Of a stretch of DNA of 54,904 bases, positions 40,437 to 49,483 are shown one piece after another. The notes under the pieces are model-generated. The model searched no databases, was not told the origin of the DNA, and saw nothing but the letters and a program-made list of their open reading frames with translations. The translations under genes were made by a program, and so were the position numbers. Every line of letters starts with the position of its first letter. Position 1 is the first letter of the stretch. The stretch comes from Prevotella sp. (GTDB lineage Bacteria > Bacteroidota > Bacteroidia > Bacteroidales > Bacteroidaceae), in assembly GCA_021636625.1 (NCBI GenBank), contig JAJWLX010000018.1, forward strand, positions 1 to 54,904. Reading direction: 5' to 3'.

Positions 40437-43208
40437 TCAGCAAATCGTATCCAGCTGTTCCTTCACTTTTTCTTCTTCATTTGCACCCTTTGTTGATAAT
40501 CTTAAGAGTTGGAGATGATATGATTTGAAGATGTGGTCCTTTAGGGCGTCACGACTACTTTGTACGGTTCCTTTATGGTGATAGGCATAACCATCGATTT
40601 CTATACCGAGTAATGGTTGCTTGGTAGCCCGATTTATGATCAGGAAATCTACATGGGTATTGAAATTGCCTGCATAAATTCTTTCTTCTTCACTCATTAA
40701 GTCTGTTTGCCTGAAGATTGAACGCAAAGGGATATGGCATAATACATGGAGACAGGAATACTTCCGGTCACTTTCAAGTATACTTTTGATTAGAGAATAC
40801 GCAATGTTCTCAGAAGCATACTCTGAGATTTTCGGATGGCTTTCCAAGAATGCGATGCGCATATCAGTATATTGACTATAGAGATAGTCAAAGATAGAAA
40901 ACACCTTGCTGTCTACGACCTTACAGTTATTGTAGTCAATATAATCAATGAGATCTTTGATGTTACTTGTCTTCTCTTGCTCATTGCCTGTTACCACTAG
41001 GTAGAATTTCTTCTTAGCTCTTGATACAGCTACATTTATGAGATGTGGATCATCAATGAAATCATTAATCTGATTGCTTACTACACTCATAATAATGACA
41101 TCCTTCTCTCTTCCTTGGAACTTATGAACAGTACCCACTTCAATACCAGGTAACTGCTGGCGAATGGCATCCACCTGATTATTATAGGGGGTAATGATTC
41201 CTATTTCATCCAAGCAAATATCTTTCAGCTCAGGAATTACCTCTTGTTTGATGACTTCAATTTCTCTCAGATTGGTCATGTTTACTGCATGGTTACCCTT
41301 TACTGTCTTATAAGCAGCAAGAACATTTTTGTTGGTCTCATCTTCCTTCATAATGAGAAGATTTCCACCATAAAACTTCTGGTTACAGAAGTTGATGATA
41401 CGGGAATGGCAGCGATAATGTTCACGAAGTAAGGTTTGGGGTACATCCTTGATCATGATACTTACTGACTCCAGGAAACTATGATTAGCACTATCATATC
41501 CATCATCTATGTGGGATAAGCCAAAAATAACTTTCAGTATCTCTCTATCATTATTTGTAATTACATTTGGCAACTGTTTTGTATCGCCTACAATTACAGC
41601 GTTCTTTGCACAGGTAAGAGCCAACGTTCCTGTCTCAAGTGATACTTGAGAGGATTCATCCATAATTACATAATCATAGATTGTATTGCCGCCTAATGAA
41701 GATCGAGCTGAGAAAGTTGTACTCGTAATAACCGGATATTCCTTGAGGACTTCCTCAGCCTGGCTGGACAACGTATCTGCATCCGTAAACTCACGACGCA
41801 TTCTGCCTGAATATCTGGCATGAAGCGTATTTTTCAATATCATCATTGAATGATCAGATAATGAATCCATAAGAGTTTTGTTGTCATGCAGCTGTAATTC
41901 ATCTTCTATCTTTCTTAGCTCCTGTTCCAGTTCTTCAATTCTCTTCATATAGTAAAGGGCCTGAAGTTCTATAATGAGCTCATCCAGGTGATGTTTATCA
42001 AACTTACTCTTGAGATGCAGCCAATATCTGATAAGCAGGCTTGACCATAACCATTTCAGCCATTGCCAAAAACTCTTGGAATTATCATCCCTGGTATCGG
42101 CAAACTCCTGAAGTTTTACCCACATTTTCGTCAGCCTTATAGAAGATAAAGAACGCTTGAGGTAGAATGTGCCATCTGAAATGTTATGATTGCTCTTGAA
42201 GTGAGTCCATTCCAATTTGAGGTTTTCCAATTCCAACCTTGAAGTTGCCTGTTGATTCTTTAAATCAAAGACTTTGTCTAATTGCAAAGAAATTCTTTGA
42301 ATCTCTTTTTCAACAACAGTTTTTTCCTCTTCTTCTATTCCCCAATCTTTTACATTCTCTGGTATTGGGGGTTGTCCTTCCTTGATAAAGGTCTCCTTAT
42401 TATCATGGCTTCCCAAAGTTGCAACAATGAAATCAATCCCGTACTTGGCGAGTTTCTCCTTTACATTTGCTGTAGCAGAATTGTTATTTGATACTACGAG
42501 TATTGTTTTTCCCTGTATGAGAAGATTGGCTATGATATTGAGAATTGTCTGAGTCTTGCCTGTACCTGGAGGTCCCTGAATGATACTAACCTGATTTCTC
42601 AAAGCGTTCTCCACTGCCTTCTTCTGACTGGAATTGCAGCCAAAAGGGTAGATAAAGTAGTCTGCTCTAAGTTTTTTGCTATGATGTTTAGTATTAAGAT
42701 AAACATCAGCAGCTGTAGAATTAGGTATCTGCTTTATCTTTTCATAGGCAGTTAAGAGAATCTTTTGGTTATTGATGTCATTCTTTAAGGGATTGATCTC
42801 TGCCACCTGTTTAAGATAGGCCCAGACATTTCTTGCCTTTTCATCTGCCAGGCAAGAAACTTCTACTTGAATTCTGCTTCCTGGATATTCTTCTACCTTG
42901 TCAATTTTATATTTGATGCGCCAGTACTTCATACCATGATGTGTGAAGCACCAGAGATCAGAAATGCCTTGTCTTATGGTACCATCCAGCATCACCACAG
43001 CATACTCTCCGTCAATATGGAAAGACTCCTTTATGATGACCACATTTTCTTTTTTGTAAAGATATGTTTTCGGGTTTTCCTTAAATATCACAGCCATTTT
43101 CTGCTCATTGGCGGGAGTAATGCTCTCAATATTCAAGGAGCGTGGCTCTCCTTTTATGAGGATTATTTTTGATGATATATCTAACATGTTTAATTTTTTA
43201 TAATACAT
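40437..43208 (-). CDS. SF1 (Upf1/DNA2-like) helicase fused to a PD-(D/E)XK nuclease-like domain (~923 aa)
   Basis: Helicase motifs in order: IIQGPPGTGKTQTILNIIAN (I), DYVIMDESSQVSLETG (II, DExS), VIVGDTKQLPN (III), LREHYRC (IV region), VGTVHKFQGREKDVIIMSVV (V) and NVAVSRAKKKFYLVV (VI). Between I and II lies a long coiled insert (~300-480). The last ~140 residues have VDFLIINRATKQPLLGIEID, then GYAYHHKG and RDALKDHIFK: the D...ExD arrangement of DUF2726/Vsr-like nucleases. The longest frame begins at TTG 43244; ATG 43208 (or 43190) is more likely. A minus-strand promoter TATCTTTG is at 43330-43337. Helicase-nuclease fusions of this type occur in anti-phage systems. Confidence 0.88.
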   Translation of the reverse strand: MYYKKLNMLDISSKIILIKGEPRSLNIESITPANEQKMAVIFKENPKTYLYKKENVVIIKESFHIDGEYAVVMLDGTIRQGISDLWCFTHHGMKYWRIKYKIDKVEEYPGSRIQVEVSCLADEKARNVWAYLKQVAEINPLKNDINNQKILLTAYEKIKQIPNSTAADVYLNTKHHSKKLRADYFIYPFGCNSSQKKAVENALRNQVSIIQGPPGTGKTQTILNIIANLLIQGKTILVVSNNNSATANVKEKLAKYGIDFIVATLGSHDNKETFIKEGQPPIPENVKDWGIEEEEKTVVEKEIQRISLQLDKVFDLKNQQATSRLELENLKLEWTHFKSNHNISDGTFYLKRSLSSIRLTKMWVKLQEFADTRDDNSKSFWQWLKWLWSSLLIRYWLHLKSKFDKHHLDELIIELQALYYMKRIEELEQELRKIEDELQLHDNKTLMDSLSDHSMMILKNTLHARYSGRMRREFTDADTLSSQAEEVLKEYPVITSTTFSARSSLGGNTIYDYVIMDESSQVSLETGTLALTCAKNAVIVGDTKQLPNVITNNDREILKVIFGLSHIDDGYDSANHSFLESVSIMIKDVPQTLLREHYRCHSRIINFCNQKFYGGNLLIMKEDETNKNVLAAYKTVKGNHAVNMTNLREIEVIKQEVIPELKDICLDEIGIITPYNNQVDAIRQQLPGIEVGTVHKFQGREKDVIIMSVVSNQINDFIDDPHLINVAVSRAKKKFYLVVTGNEQEKTSNIKDLIDYIDYNNCKVVDSKVFSIFDYLYSQYTDMRIAFLESHPKISEYASENIAYSLIKSILESDRKYSCLHVLCHIPLRSIFRQTDLMSEEERIYAGNFNTHVDFLIINRATKQPLLGIEIDGYAYHHKGTVQSSRDALKDHIFKSYHLQLLRLSTKGANEEEKVKEQLDTIC

Positions 43209-43329
43209 TGTTGCGAGTGCGTATGGTAATTCTCTTAACTCCAAAATACAAAACTAATGGTTATACTGCACCATCATGTCACTCGTATCTTTTCTTCCAT
43301 ATTCGGAACTGCACCAATTAAAACATGTG

Positions 43330-43337
43330 CAAAGATA
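43330..43337 (-). promoter_or_regulatory. -7 element TATCTTTG for the helicase operon
   Basis: On the minus strand TATCTTTGCACATG; 43245-43608 otherwise holds no gene. Confidence 0.6.
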
Positions 43338-43608
43338 CAATGATTTAATGAAATATCCAATTTTTCAAGCATATTTCTTTAAGATTTCAATGATGAAATA
43401 GGTGACTCTCATATGACAGTCAAAAAAGTGGTAGAAAAAACTTGTGAAATGAAAAGTACTCAAATTCTTTGCATATGTGATATTTTTTGTTTTGCAGAAG
43501 AATTAGGCAGAGCTTGAGATTACATATTATAAATTTCAATAAATTCAATAACTGATGGGGAAAAAAACAACAAATCCGGTGCTCAACCGATGAGACCAGA
43601 GAAATATA

Positions 43609-43852
43609 TCAAGGAGAAAGCACATACGCTTCGGCAAGCATAGGAGCAAATTTGGCTCTTAGCTTATTAAGAGAGGTCGTGGTAAAGCTTTTACCTGATT
43701 TCACTTCTATAGGAGAGATGTTATGCCGATTCGTGATGACAGGCTTAGGAATCTCTTACCTGTTCGGCGTGCTCCATCTATCATCAAAGCAGATTTTCCT
43801 TGAGAATTCTGCTTCCATTGCAGCATTTCATTATATATTTTTCTCTTCATAA
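43609..43852 (-). pseudogene. Internally deleted ATPase (DUF4143-type) relic
   Basis: The frame MKRKIYNEMLQWKQNSQGKS, then ALMIDGARRTGKRF, is the N-terminus with the Walker A (GARRxGKS) of a very common Bacteroidota ATPase. Within ~40 bp, in another frame, NRHNISPIEVKSGKSFTTTS and LNKLRAKFAPMLAEAYVLSP* follow, which is that family's C-terminal EVKSGK(x)YTTxSL block. About 300 codons between them are gone. GAGAAA/CACGTTTTGA repeats at 43896-43935 are the remains of its promoter area. Confidence 0.8.
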
Positions 43853-44248
43853 TTATCTGTTTATCACGTTATGACGACCTATCTTTGCCCTATTTCTCAC
43901 GTTTTGATGAGATAATAGTAGGAGATTTCTCACGTTTTGACGATTTTTTATGTTGCAAAGATACAAAAAAATGCCTTAAGTTATTCACCTAGGTCTTCTT
44001 TTTACATTATATTAACCTGTAATTTACAAATATTCTTTAAGAAACTGTCCTATTCATAGATTTCAAAAAGACTGATGGTAACAAAGAACATATATACAAA
44101 TTGCTTCTTCGCTAAAAAGTTGCTTACCGAGTTAATGGTTAAGGCTATACTATCGGTCATATATCCAAAATTAGCTGAATGTTGAGAAAAATAGTTGCTC
44201 TGGAGGAAATATTCTCGACCTGTGAAACGAACTTTCATAGCTACCCCG

Positions 44249-44256
44249 TAACTTTG
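44249..44256 (+). promoter_or_regulatory. -7 element TAACTTTG
   Basis: TAACTTTGCACC lies 69 bp upstream of the coiled-coil gene. 43860-44248 carries no supported gene. Confidence 0.65.
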
Positions 44257-44324
44257 CACCAGAATACAGAATCAGGCACAAAGTATATGAGTGTCAATTG
44301 TTTTACTTTTAAAATATCAGACAG

Positions 44325-44642
44325 ATGAATACGGCATTAAAGATGAAATTGGAGGAAATGAACAGACGTTTGAATGAGGTTCTTGATACTGACCTCTTCG
44401 AAGAATCTGAGTCTGAATTTAATGAATTTCAGGCTGAGGTAGATTCCTTTGAGAGAGAGTTGGAGGAGATATCGGAGTTCAGACAGGATCATCTGCAGCT
44501 TTCTGAGCTGAAGAAGATTGGTGCCATCCAGAAGAAAATCCGGCAGGTGAAGAATGGGTATAATTTTTATGACCCTGAGTATGAGAGAAGTGTTATGTTT
44601 CCTAATGGTGAGGACGAAGAAGAGGATGATTTCTTCATTTAA
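44325..44642 (+). CDS. Acidic coiled-coil protein (105 aa)
   Basis: Residues ~5-90 are one long charged helix or coiled coil (LEEMNRRLNEVLDTDLFEES, FQAEVDSFERELEEISEFRQ, HLQLSELKKIGAIQKKIRQV), followed by an acidic tail (NGEDEEEDDFFI). It is the first gene of a rightward three-gene group with an AAA+ ATPase and a HAD protein. It could be an adaptor or inhibitor of the ATPase. No family is recognised. Confidence 0.7.
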   Translation: MNTALKMKLEEMNRRLNEVLDTDLFEESESEFNEFQAEVDSFERELEEISEFRQDHLQLSELKKIGAIQKKIRQVKNGYNFYDPEYERSVMFPNGEDEEEDDFFI

Positions 44643-44751
44643 AAAGATGACTGATGGGAAACAGACCTTATTTGAGAACCATATTGGGAGGAACTGACTT
44701 CAAAAGTCTTTCCCTCATGGAGAAAATTATATGTATTAATGTAGTGCTATT

Positions 44752-46425
44752 ATGGTTATGCAAACATCATGTAAGAAAGGTATGGAGCAGATGGACTTGC
44801 TCCAAGTCTTCGAGATTATCGTAGACAAGGCCAAGGGTTCTTCACTTGGGGAGAAGTTCTATCAGGAGGCAGACCCATATCTTGGATTTGTTTCTGACAA
44901 GTTGTGTATCTCCAAGCGTGCCAGTGCCATCATGGCATTGTTTGCCGACAGGTGTGATGACAATCACATCCAGTTTTCTGACTATACGGATTTTCTGGAT
45001 TGCAGAATCCTTAGCTTGCTTCGATATTCCAAGGAGACAGAGGAACTTGTTGACAAGGAATATGTCTGCCGGAGGAAGGATGAAGGTCTTTACTACTGCA
45101 TCCCCATGGAGGTGATGGAGGCATTTCAGCAGAATCAACGTTATATACCCTCTGATGTGGAGGAGCTTACAGCCAGGGAATTGTTTGACAAGTTCAATGA
45201 ACTGTTCACAAAATGCCGTCGCAGGAAACTTGACAGGCAAATATTGAAAAAGAAGCTCAGGGCATTGGTTCGCAAGAATGAGAACCTGGCTTTTGTCAAG
45301 GCCATGTCTTCATTTGACATAGATGAGGAGGATACAGAATTTTCTCTTTTTCTGTTGTTCTGTACACTCTTTGTCATAGATGGTGATGACGATATCCGCT
45401 ATCACGACTTGGAATTTCTCTACGAGGAGGGAGAGGCTGACTGGAGATGGGCAAAGAGAGGCTTGAGCCAAGGTGACCATTTGTTCTTAGTGGAGAAGTT
45501 TATCGAGTATACCAATGATGATGGCTTTGTGGACAGGGAGTCCTTCAAGATTACAGACGATGCCAAAAAACTGCTCTTCTCTGAACTCAATCTGTCTTCC
45601 ATGCGTGGTGTCCGGCCGAAGGGAGGGATGTTGTCATTTGAGGACATCAAACCCAAGCAGCTGTTCTACAACAGTAAGGAACGAAAGCAAGTTGATGAGC
45701 TGGCAACACTCTTGGAGGAAGAGCACTACCAGAGTATCAGAAATCGTCTGAGGGAAACCAATTTCAGGAGTGGCTTTGCTTGTCTTTTCTATGGCGCGCC
45801 TGGTACTGGCAAGACGGAGACTGTTCTTCAGATAGCCAGGAAGACAGGGCGTGACCTGATTCAGGTGAACGTGTCAGAGGTTAAGAGCATGTGGGTTGGC
45901 GAGAGCGAAAAGAACATCAAGGGTATCTTCGATGACTATAAGCAGAAGGTGAAGCAATCTGTCAAGGCTCCTATCCTGTTATTCAATGAGGCTGATGCTA
46001 TCATCGGCAAGCGTCAGGTGGGAGCGGAAAGAGCTGTGGAGAAGATGGAGAACAGTATTCAGAACATCATCCTTCAGGAGATAGAGCAGCTGGATGGTAT
46101 TCTCATCGCCACAACCAACCTCGCAGAGAACATGGACAAGGCATTCGAGCGTCGTTTCCTCTATAAAGTGAAATTTGAGAAGCCTGATTTGGCTTGCCGT
46201 TTACAGATTTGGCAAGCGATGATACCTTCTTTGGAGGATGCTGATGCTTCTTTCCTTGCTGCCCGCTATGATTTCAGTGGTGGTGAGATTGAGAATATTG
46301 CCCGTCATTACACCATTTACACCATTTTGCATGGTAGCCCGGAGAAGATGGTCAAGTCTCTTACCGAGTTTTGCGAGAGCGAGAGGTTGGAAGGTACCAG
46401 GGCCAAGAGAAAGATAGGATTCTAA
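44752..46425 (+). CDS. AAA+ ATPase with unknown N-terminal half (557 aa)
   Basis: The AAA+ module is at ~330-530: FYGAPGTGKTETVLQIARKT (Walker A), ILLFNEADAIIGKR (Walker B, with Asn in place of the usual Asp before Glu), IATTNLAENMDKAFERRF (sensor 1 and arginine finger) and YDFSGGEIENIARHY (sensor 2 region). It is closest to the FtsH/Cdc48-like AAA clade. Residues 1-320 are helical and acidic and are not recognised; they may bind a substrate. A start further in (MEQMDLLQVF) is possible. It lies 109 bp after the coiled-coil gene, with a HAD gene 26 bp downstream. Confidence 0.88.
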   Translation: MVMQTSCKKGMEQMDLLQVFEIIVDKAKGSSLGEKFYQEADPYLGFVSDKLCISKRASAIMALFADRCDDNHIQFSDYTDFLDCRILSLLRYSKETEELVDKEYVCRRKDEGLYYCIPMEVMEAFQQNQRYIPSDVEELTARELFDKFNELFTKCRRRKLDRQILKKKLRALVRKNENLAFVKAMSSFDIDEEDTEFSLFLLFCTLFVIDGDDDIRYHDLEFLYEEGEADWRWAKRGLSQGDHLFLVEKFIEYTNDDGFVDRESFKITDDAKKLLFSELNLSSMRGVRPKGGMLSFEDIKPKQLFYNSKERKQVDELATLLEEEHYQSIRNRLRETNFRSGFACLFYGAPGTGKTETVLQIARKTGRDLIQVNVSEVKSMWVGESEKNIKGIFDDYKQKVKQSVKAPILLFNEADAIIGKRQVGAERAVEKMENSIQNIILQEIEQLDGILIATTNLAENMDKAFERRFLYKVKFEKPDLACRLQIWQAMIPSLEDADASFLAARYDFSGGEIENIARHYTIYTILHGSPEKMVKSLTEFCESERLEGTRAKRKIGF

Positions 46426-46451
46426 TGTATAATTAAAATTAAATATCCCCT

Positions 46452-47114
46452 ATGGAGAAGTATATATTTTTGGATTTCGATGGAGTGCTCAATACTCCTA
46501 AAGGTAAGTTTGATCAGAAAGCGATAGGCAAGTTACGCCGCTTGTTGGAAAGATGTGATGCCAAGGTCATCATTTCTTCCACCTGGCGATTGCAAGGCGT
46601 GGAGTACATACGACAATTATGGAAGGAGTATCATTTGCCAGGTGAGGTTACAGACTTGACTCCTTCATGTAATTCCATCACTTTCAGTAGTGCAGACGGT
46701 ACAAAAGAGTGGCAATGCTTACATGAGGCAAAGGGATTGGAAATCGCAGAATGGTTGAGATTGAATGCCAAGGAGCCTTATCATTATGTCATTTTAGATG
46801 ATGAAGAGGATATCCTGTTCAATCAACGTGAACATCTTGTGAAAGTTGATGGTAGCAAAGGCTTAAGTAAGACTGATGTGAAGGAAGCTATTAAAATATT
46901 GAACACCAAGGAGCTAAGTCTTTTTGAACGCTGGTTATATGGTGCCTTAAAATATATTGCTTTATATATTTTTATGGTGATACTTTTCATGACTTTTGTT
47001 TACTGGTATCCGGGGGAAAAAGTGATGAACACGAATCGTCGTTTCCTTATGATTCAAAATAGTTTGCATCAATATCATTTTCCTTGGCAACATGTGGATG
47101 TTGCTGATAGTTAA
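46452..47114 (+). CDS. HAD-fold phosphatase-like protein with C-terminal membrane helix (220 aa)
   Basis: YIFLDFDGVLNTPKG is the HAD motif I (DxDGV). VIISSTWR gives motif II (Ser/Thr) and HYVILDDEEDI motif IV. The pattern SSTWR...LDDE is that of the HAD domain found in 'Swiss Army Knife' RNA-repair proteins (HAD_SAK type). Residues ~165-188 (YIALYIFMVILFMTFVYWY) are a membrane helix, followed by a short tail. It is the last gene of the AAA+ group, closed by a terminator. RNA or nucleotide 3'/5'-phosphate processing is inferred from the domain type. Confidence 0.82.
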   Translation: MEKYIFLDFDGVLNTPKGKFDQKAIGKLRRLLERCDAKVIISSTWRLQGVEYIRQLWKEYHLPGEVTDLTPSCNSITFSSADGTKEWQCLHEAKGLEIAEWLRLNAKEPYHYVILDDEEDILFNQREHLVKVDGSKGLSKTDVKEAIKILNTKELSLFERWLYGALKYIALYIFMVILFMTFVYWYPGEKVMNTNRRFLMIQNSLHQYHFPWQHVDVADS

Positions 47115-47128
47115 GCTTTTATCTTTTA

Positions 47129-47229
47129 AACGGTACAACTACCCTTTTTGCAAGTGCAGAGAAAATGAACAACAAATGTAATATGCTTATTCTCAACCTG
47201 TTAGCGATGAAGTTGTACCGTTCTTTTTA
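47129..47229 (+). terminator. Long-stem terminator AACGGTACAACT / AGTTGTACCGTT
   Basis: A perfect 12-bp stem encloses ~70 bases and is followed by CTTTTT. It closes the AAA+/HAD cluster. Confidence 0.7.
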
Positions 47230-47414
47230 GCCTTTTTTGTAAGATTCTGGAAACAAATGCAATGCATTGTTTCTCAGCCTCTTCCGTTTCTTGTGTTACA
47301 GAACACTTATCTTTGGGAGCAAAGATACGGCTTAATCTTGGAATATAGGTGAAATAAAATGCTAAATAATTATAAAATTGCGACGAAGATAGTCTATTCT
47401 TAAATATTTATCAT

Positions 47415-47422
47415 TATCTTTG
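47415..47422 (+). promoter_or_regulatory. -7 element TATCTTTG of the R-M operon
   Basis: TATCTTTGCGC lies 28 bp upstream of the HTH gene that opens the restriction-modification cluster. Confidence 0.65.
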
Positions 47423-47449
47423 CGCTGAACGCAATAAAAAAGATAAACG

Positions 47450-47668
47450 ATGAAAGATATAAATCGCATAAAAGTCGTGTTGGTAGAGAAAAAGCGGACA
47501 AGCAAATGGTTGTCTGAGCAGTTAGGAAAAGATCCTGCAACTATCTCCAAATGGTGTACTAATACCTCACAACCAGATTTAGTAACATTGACAAAGGTAG
47601 CATTTCTATTGGATGTTGATGTTCGTCAGCTTATCAATAAAACAAAAGGTAATAACGCTGATGATTGA
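47450..47668 (+). CDS. Cro/C1-type HTH regulator of the R-M operon (72 aa)
   Basis: A single helix-turn-helix domain: NRIKVVLVEKKRTSKWLSEQ, LGKDPATISKWCTNTSQPDL and VTLTKVAFLLDVDVRQLINK. It lies 26 bp before the methylase gene on the same strand, the place of a controller (C) protein that delays the endonuclease until DNA is methylated. No C-box was confirmed. It could also be a plain repressor. Confidence 0.82.
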   Translation: MKDINRIKVVLVEKKRTSKWLSEQLGKDPATISKWCTNTSQPDLVTLTKVAFLLDVDVRQLINKTKGNNADD

Positions 47669-47694
47669 AAATCATTAGCATAAAATGACTAATA

Positions 47695-48666
47695 ATGAAT
47701 TCAAAAGCAAAACCATTCGTCAAATGGGTTGGTGGTAAAGGACAACTCATTGAACAACTGGAGCAAAAGCTTCCAGCTGACTTTGATAATTGGGAAAATG
47801 CGACATACATAGAACCATTCGTTGGCGGTGGTGCTATGTTGTTTTACATGCTGCAACAGCATCCTAATATCAAACGTGCAGTAATCAACGACATCAATTC
47901 GGACTTGATTACTTGTTACCGAACTGTACGTGACAATGTAGAGCGACTGATTCCTTCGTTGCGTGACATACAAGCTGAATATTACGCTTTACCAGACATG
48001 GAAGCCAAACGTGAGATGTTTATGACTGTACGCCAACGTTACAATGAAAAGAATCTTGATCCGATAGAGAATACAACAAAATTCTTCTTTTTGAATCGTA
48101 CTTGCTTCAATGGCTTGTATCGTGTAAACAAGAAAGGACTATTCAATGTGCCTTGTGGAAAGTATTTGCAGCCACAAATATGTGACGAAGATACGCTTAG
48201 AGTAGATAGCGAGTTGTTGAAACGTGTGGAAATATTGGAAGGAGATTTTGAGAAGACGCTGCTTTATGCACAAGATAATACATTGTTCTATTTCGACCCT
48301 CCATATCGTCCTCTGAGTGATACGTCAAGCTTTAACGACTATACGAAAGAAGCATTTAATGATGATTCCCAAGTCAGATTAAAGGAGTTTTGCGACCAAG
48401 TGGTTGCTGGGGGACATAGTTTTATGCTTAGTAATTCTGATTGCAAAGGAAAAAATGAAGCAGACAATTTTTTTGATGTTTTGTATGCAGACTACCATAT
48501 AGACAGAGTTATGGCTTCTCGCAACGTAAATGCAAACGGAGCAAAAAGAGGAAAAATTTCAGAACTGTTGGTTCATAGTTATCGCAACACAAAGGACCAT
48601 CAGCCAAACAAGATAAACGATTACAAACCACAGCATGTGGCTATAAAACAAAAAATTTATGCTTAA
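47695..48666 (+). CDS. dpnM: Dam-family N6-adenine methyltransferase, M1.DpnII type (323 aa)
   Basis: FVKWVGGKGQLIEQLE is the Dam/DpnM signature; YIEPFVGGGAMLFYM the AdoMet-binding motif I; NDINSDLITCY and FNVPCGKY are typical of alpha-class MTases; FYFDPPYRPLSDTSSFNDYT carries the catalytic DPPY. The target is inferred to be GATC from the neighbouring DpnII-type endonuclease. It overlaps the endonuclease start by 8 bp. The length is somewhat greater than typical Dam (~270-285). Confidence 0.92.
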   Translation: MNSKAKPFVKWVGGKGQLIEQLEQKLPADFDNWENATYIEPFVGGGAMLFYMLQQHPNIKRAVINDINSDLITCYRTVRDNVERLIPSLRDIQAEYYALPDMEAKREMFMTVRQRYNEKNLDPIENTTKFFFLNRTCFNGLYRVNKKGLFNVPCGKYLQPQICDEDTLRVDSELLKRVEILEGDFEKTLLYAQDNTLFYFDPPYRPLSDTSSFNDYTKEAFNDDSQVRLKEFCDQVVAGGHSFMLSNSDCKGKNEADNFFDVLYADYHIDRVMASRNVNANGAKRGKISELLVHSYRNTKDHQPNKINDYKPQHVAIKQKIYA

Positions 48667-49483
48667 AGATTTTGATAAATTTATGTCTCAACTCAAAGAG
48701 ACAAACCAAACATTGGACTTCTTCTGTGACTTTGATAAAATCTCAGAGAACGTTGAAGATATAAAGTTGAGCTTATGTATGCTCAACAGCCTCATTGGTG
48801 CATCTGATTTACGTAAAAGCGTAGAAACAATATGGAACAGAGATAAGAATGCCTTTTCTGTTATGGATATTCTTATTGCAGTTCGTACTCGTGATAAAAA
48901 GAAGATACTTGATTCAGTAGGTAACTGCGTTCCACTTGAAAGCATGTTCATTTCTGTTGACTCCGTTATGACTTTCCTAACAGATACAGGACTTGGTGCA
49001 GTTCTTCAAAATCAACAGGTAAAGAATCTTGTGGATTATGTATTTGGCATTGAAACAGGATTGGACACAAACGCAAGAAAGAACAGAAGCGGCCACGTTA
49101 TGGAAAATACGGTTGCTAACATTTTTACCAACGCAGGCATACCATTCAGACAAGAAGTATATTCGAGAGAATGGCCTGCTATTACAGAAGTGTTGGGAGA
49201 TGACGAAAAGCGTTTTGACTTCGTTGTAGAGACTCCATCAAAGGTCTATCTGATAGAAGTCAACTTCTATAGTGGCGGTGGCTCAAGACTTAATGAGGTG
49301 GCACGCTCTTATTCTGATATTGCACCGAAGATTAACTCCGTGAAAGGTTTCGAGTTTGTTTGGATAACTGATGGTATTGGCTGGAAGTCTGCAAAGAACA
49401 AGTTGCAAGAGGCGTATGGAATAATACCAAGTGTGTATAATCTAACATCAATCGATGATTTTCTTAAAATAGTAAACGTATGA
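48659..49483 (+). CDS. dpnB: DpnII-family type II restriction endonuclease (GATC) (274 aa)
   Basis: It has DpnII-family features: the helical N-terminal half (DFDKFMSQLKETNQTLDFFC, LCMLNSLIGASDLRKSVETI), the conserved DRDKKK-like TRDKKKILDSVGNC segment, then RKNRSGHVMENTVANIFTNA. A PD-(D/E)XK core variant follows, RFDFVVETPSKVYLIEVNFY, where D..(x)n..ExN precedes SGGGSRLNEVARSY. It cuts unmethylated GATC by analogy. It is flanked by two methylase genes with overlapping starts (49480 ATGA), so expression is coupled. Confidence 0.92.
   Translation: MLKDFDKFMSQLKETNQTLDFFCDFDKISENVEDIKLSLCMLNSLIGASDLRKSVETIWNRDKNAFSVMDILIAVRTRDKKKILDSVGNCVPLESMFISVDSVMTFLTDTGLGAVLQNQQVKNLVDYVFGIETGLDTNARKNRSGHVMENTVANIFTNAGIPFRQEVYSREWPAITEVLGDDEKRFDFVVETPSKVYLIEVNFYSGGGSRLNEVARSYSDIAPKINSVKGFEFVWITDGIGWKSAKNKLQEAYGIIPSVYNLTSIDDFLKIVNV

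Noticed and set aside
44050..44259. Minus-strand frame of 69 codons upstream of the coiled-coil gene
   Set aside because: It reads through the plus-strand promoter and has no recognisable pattern; probably chance.
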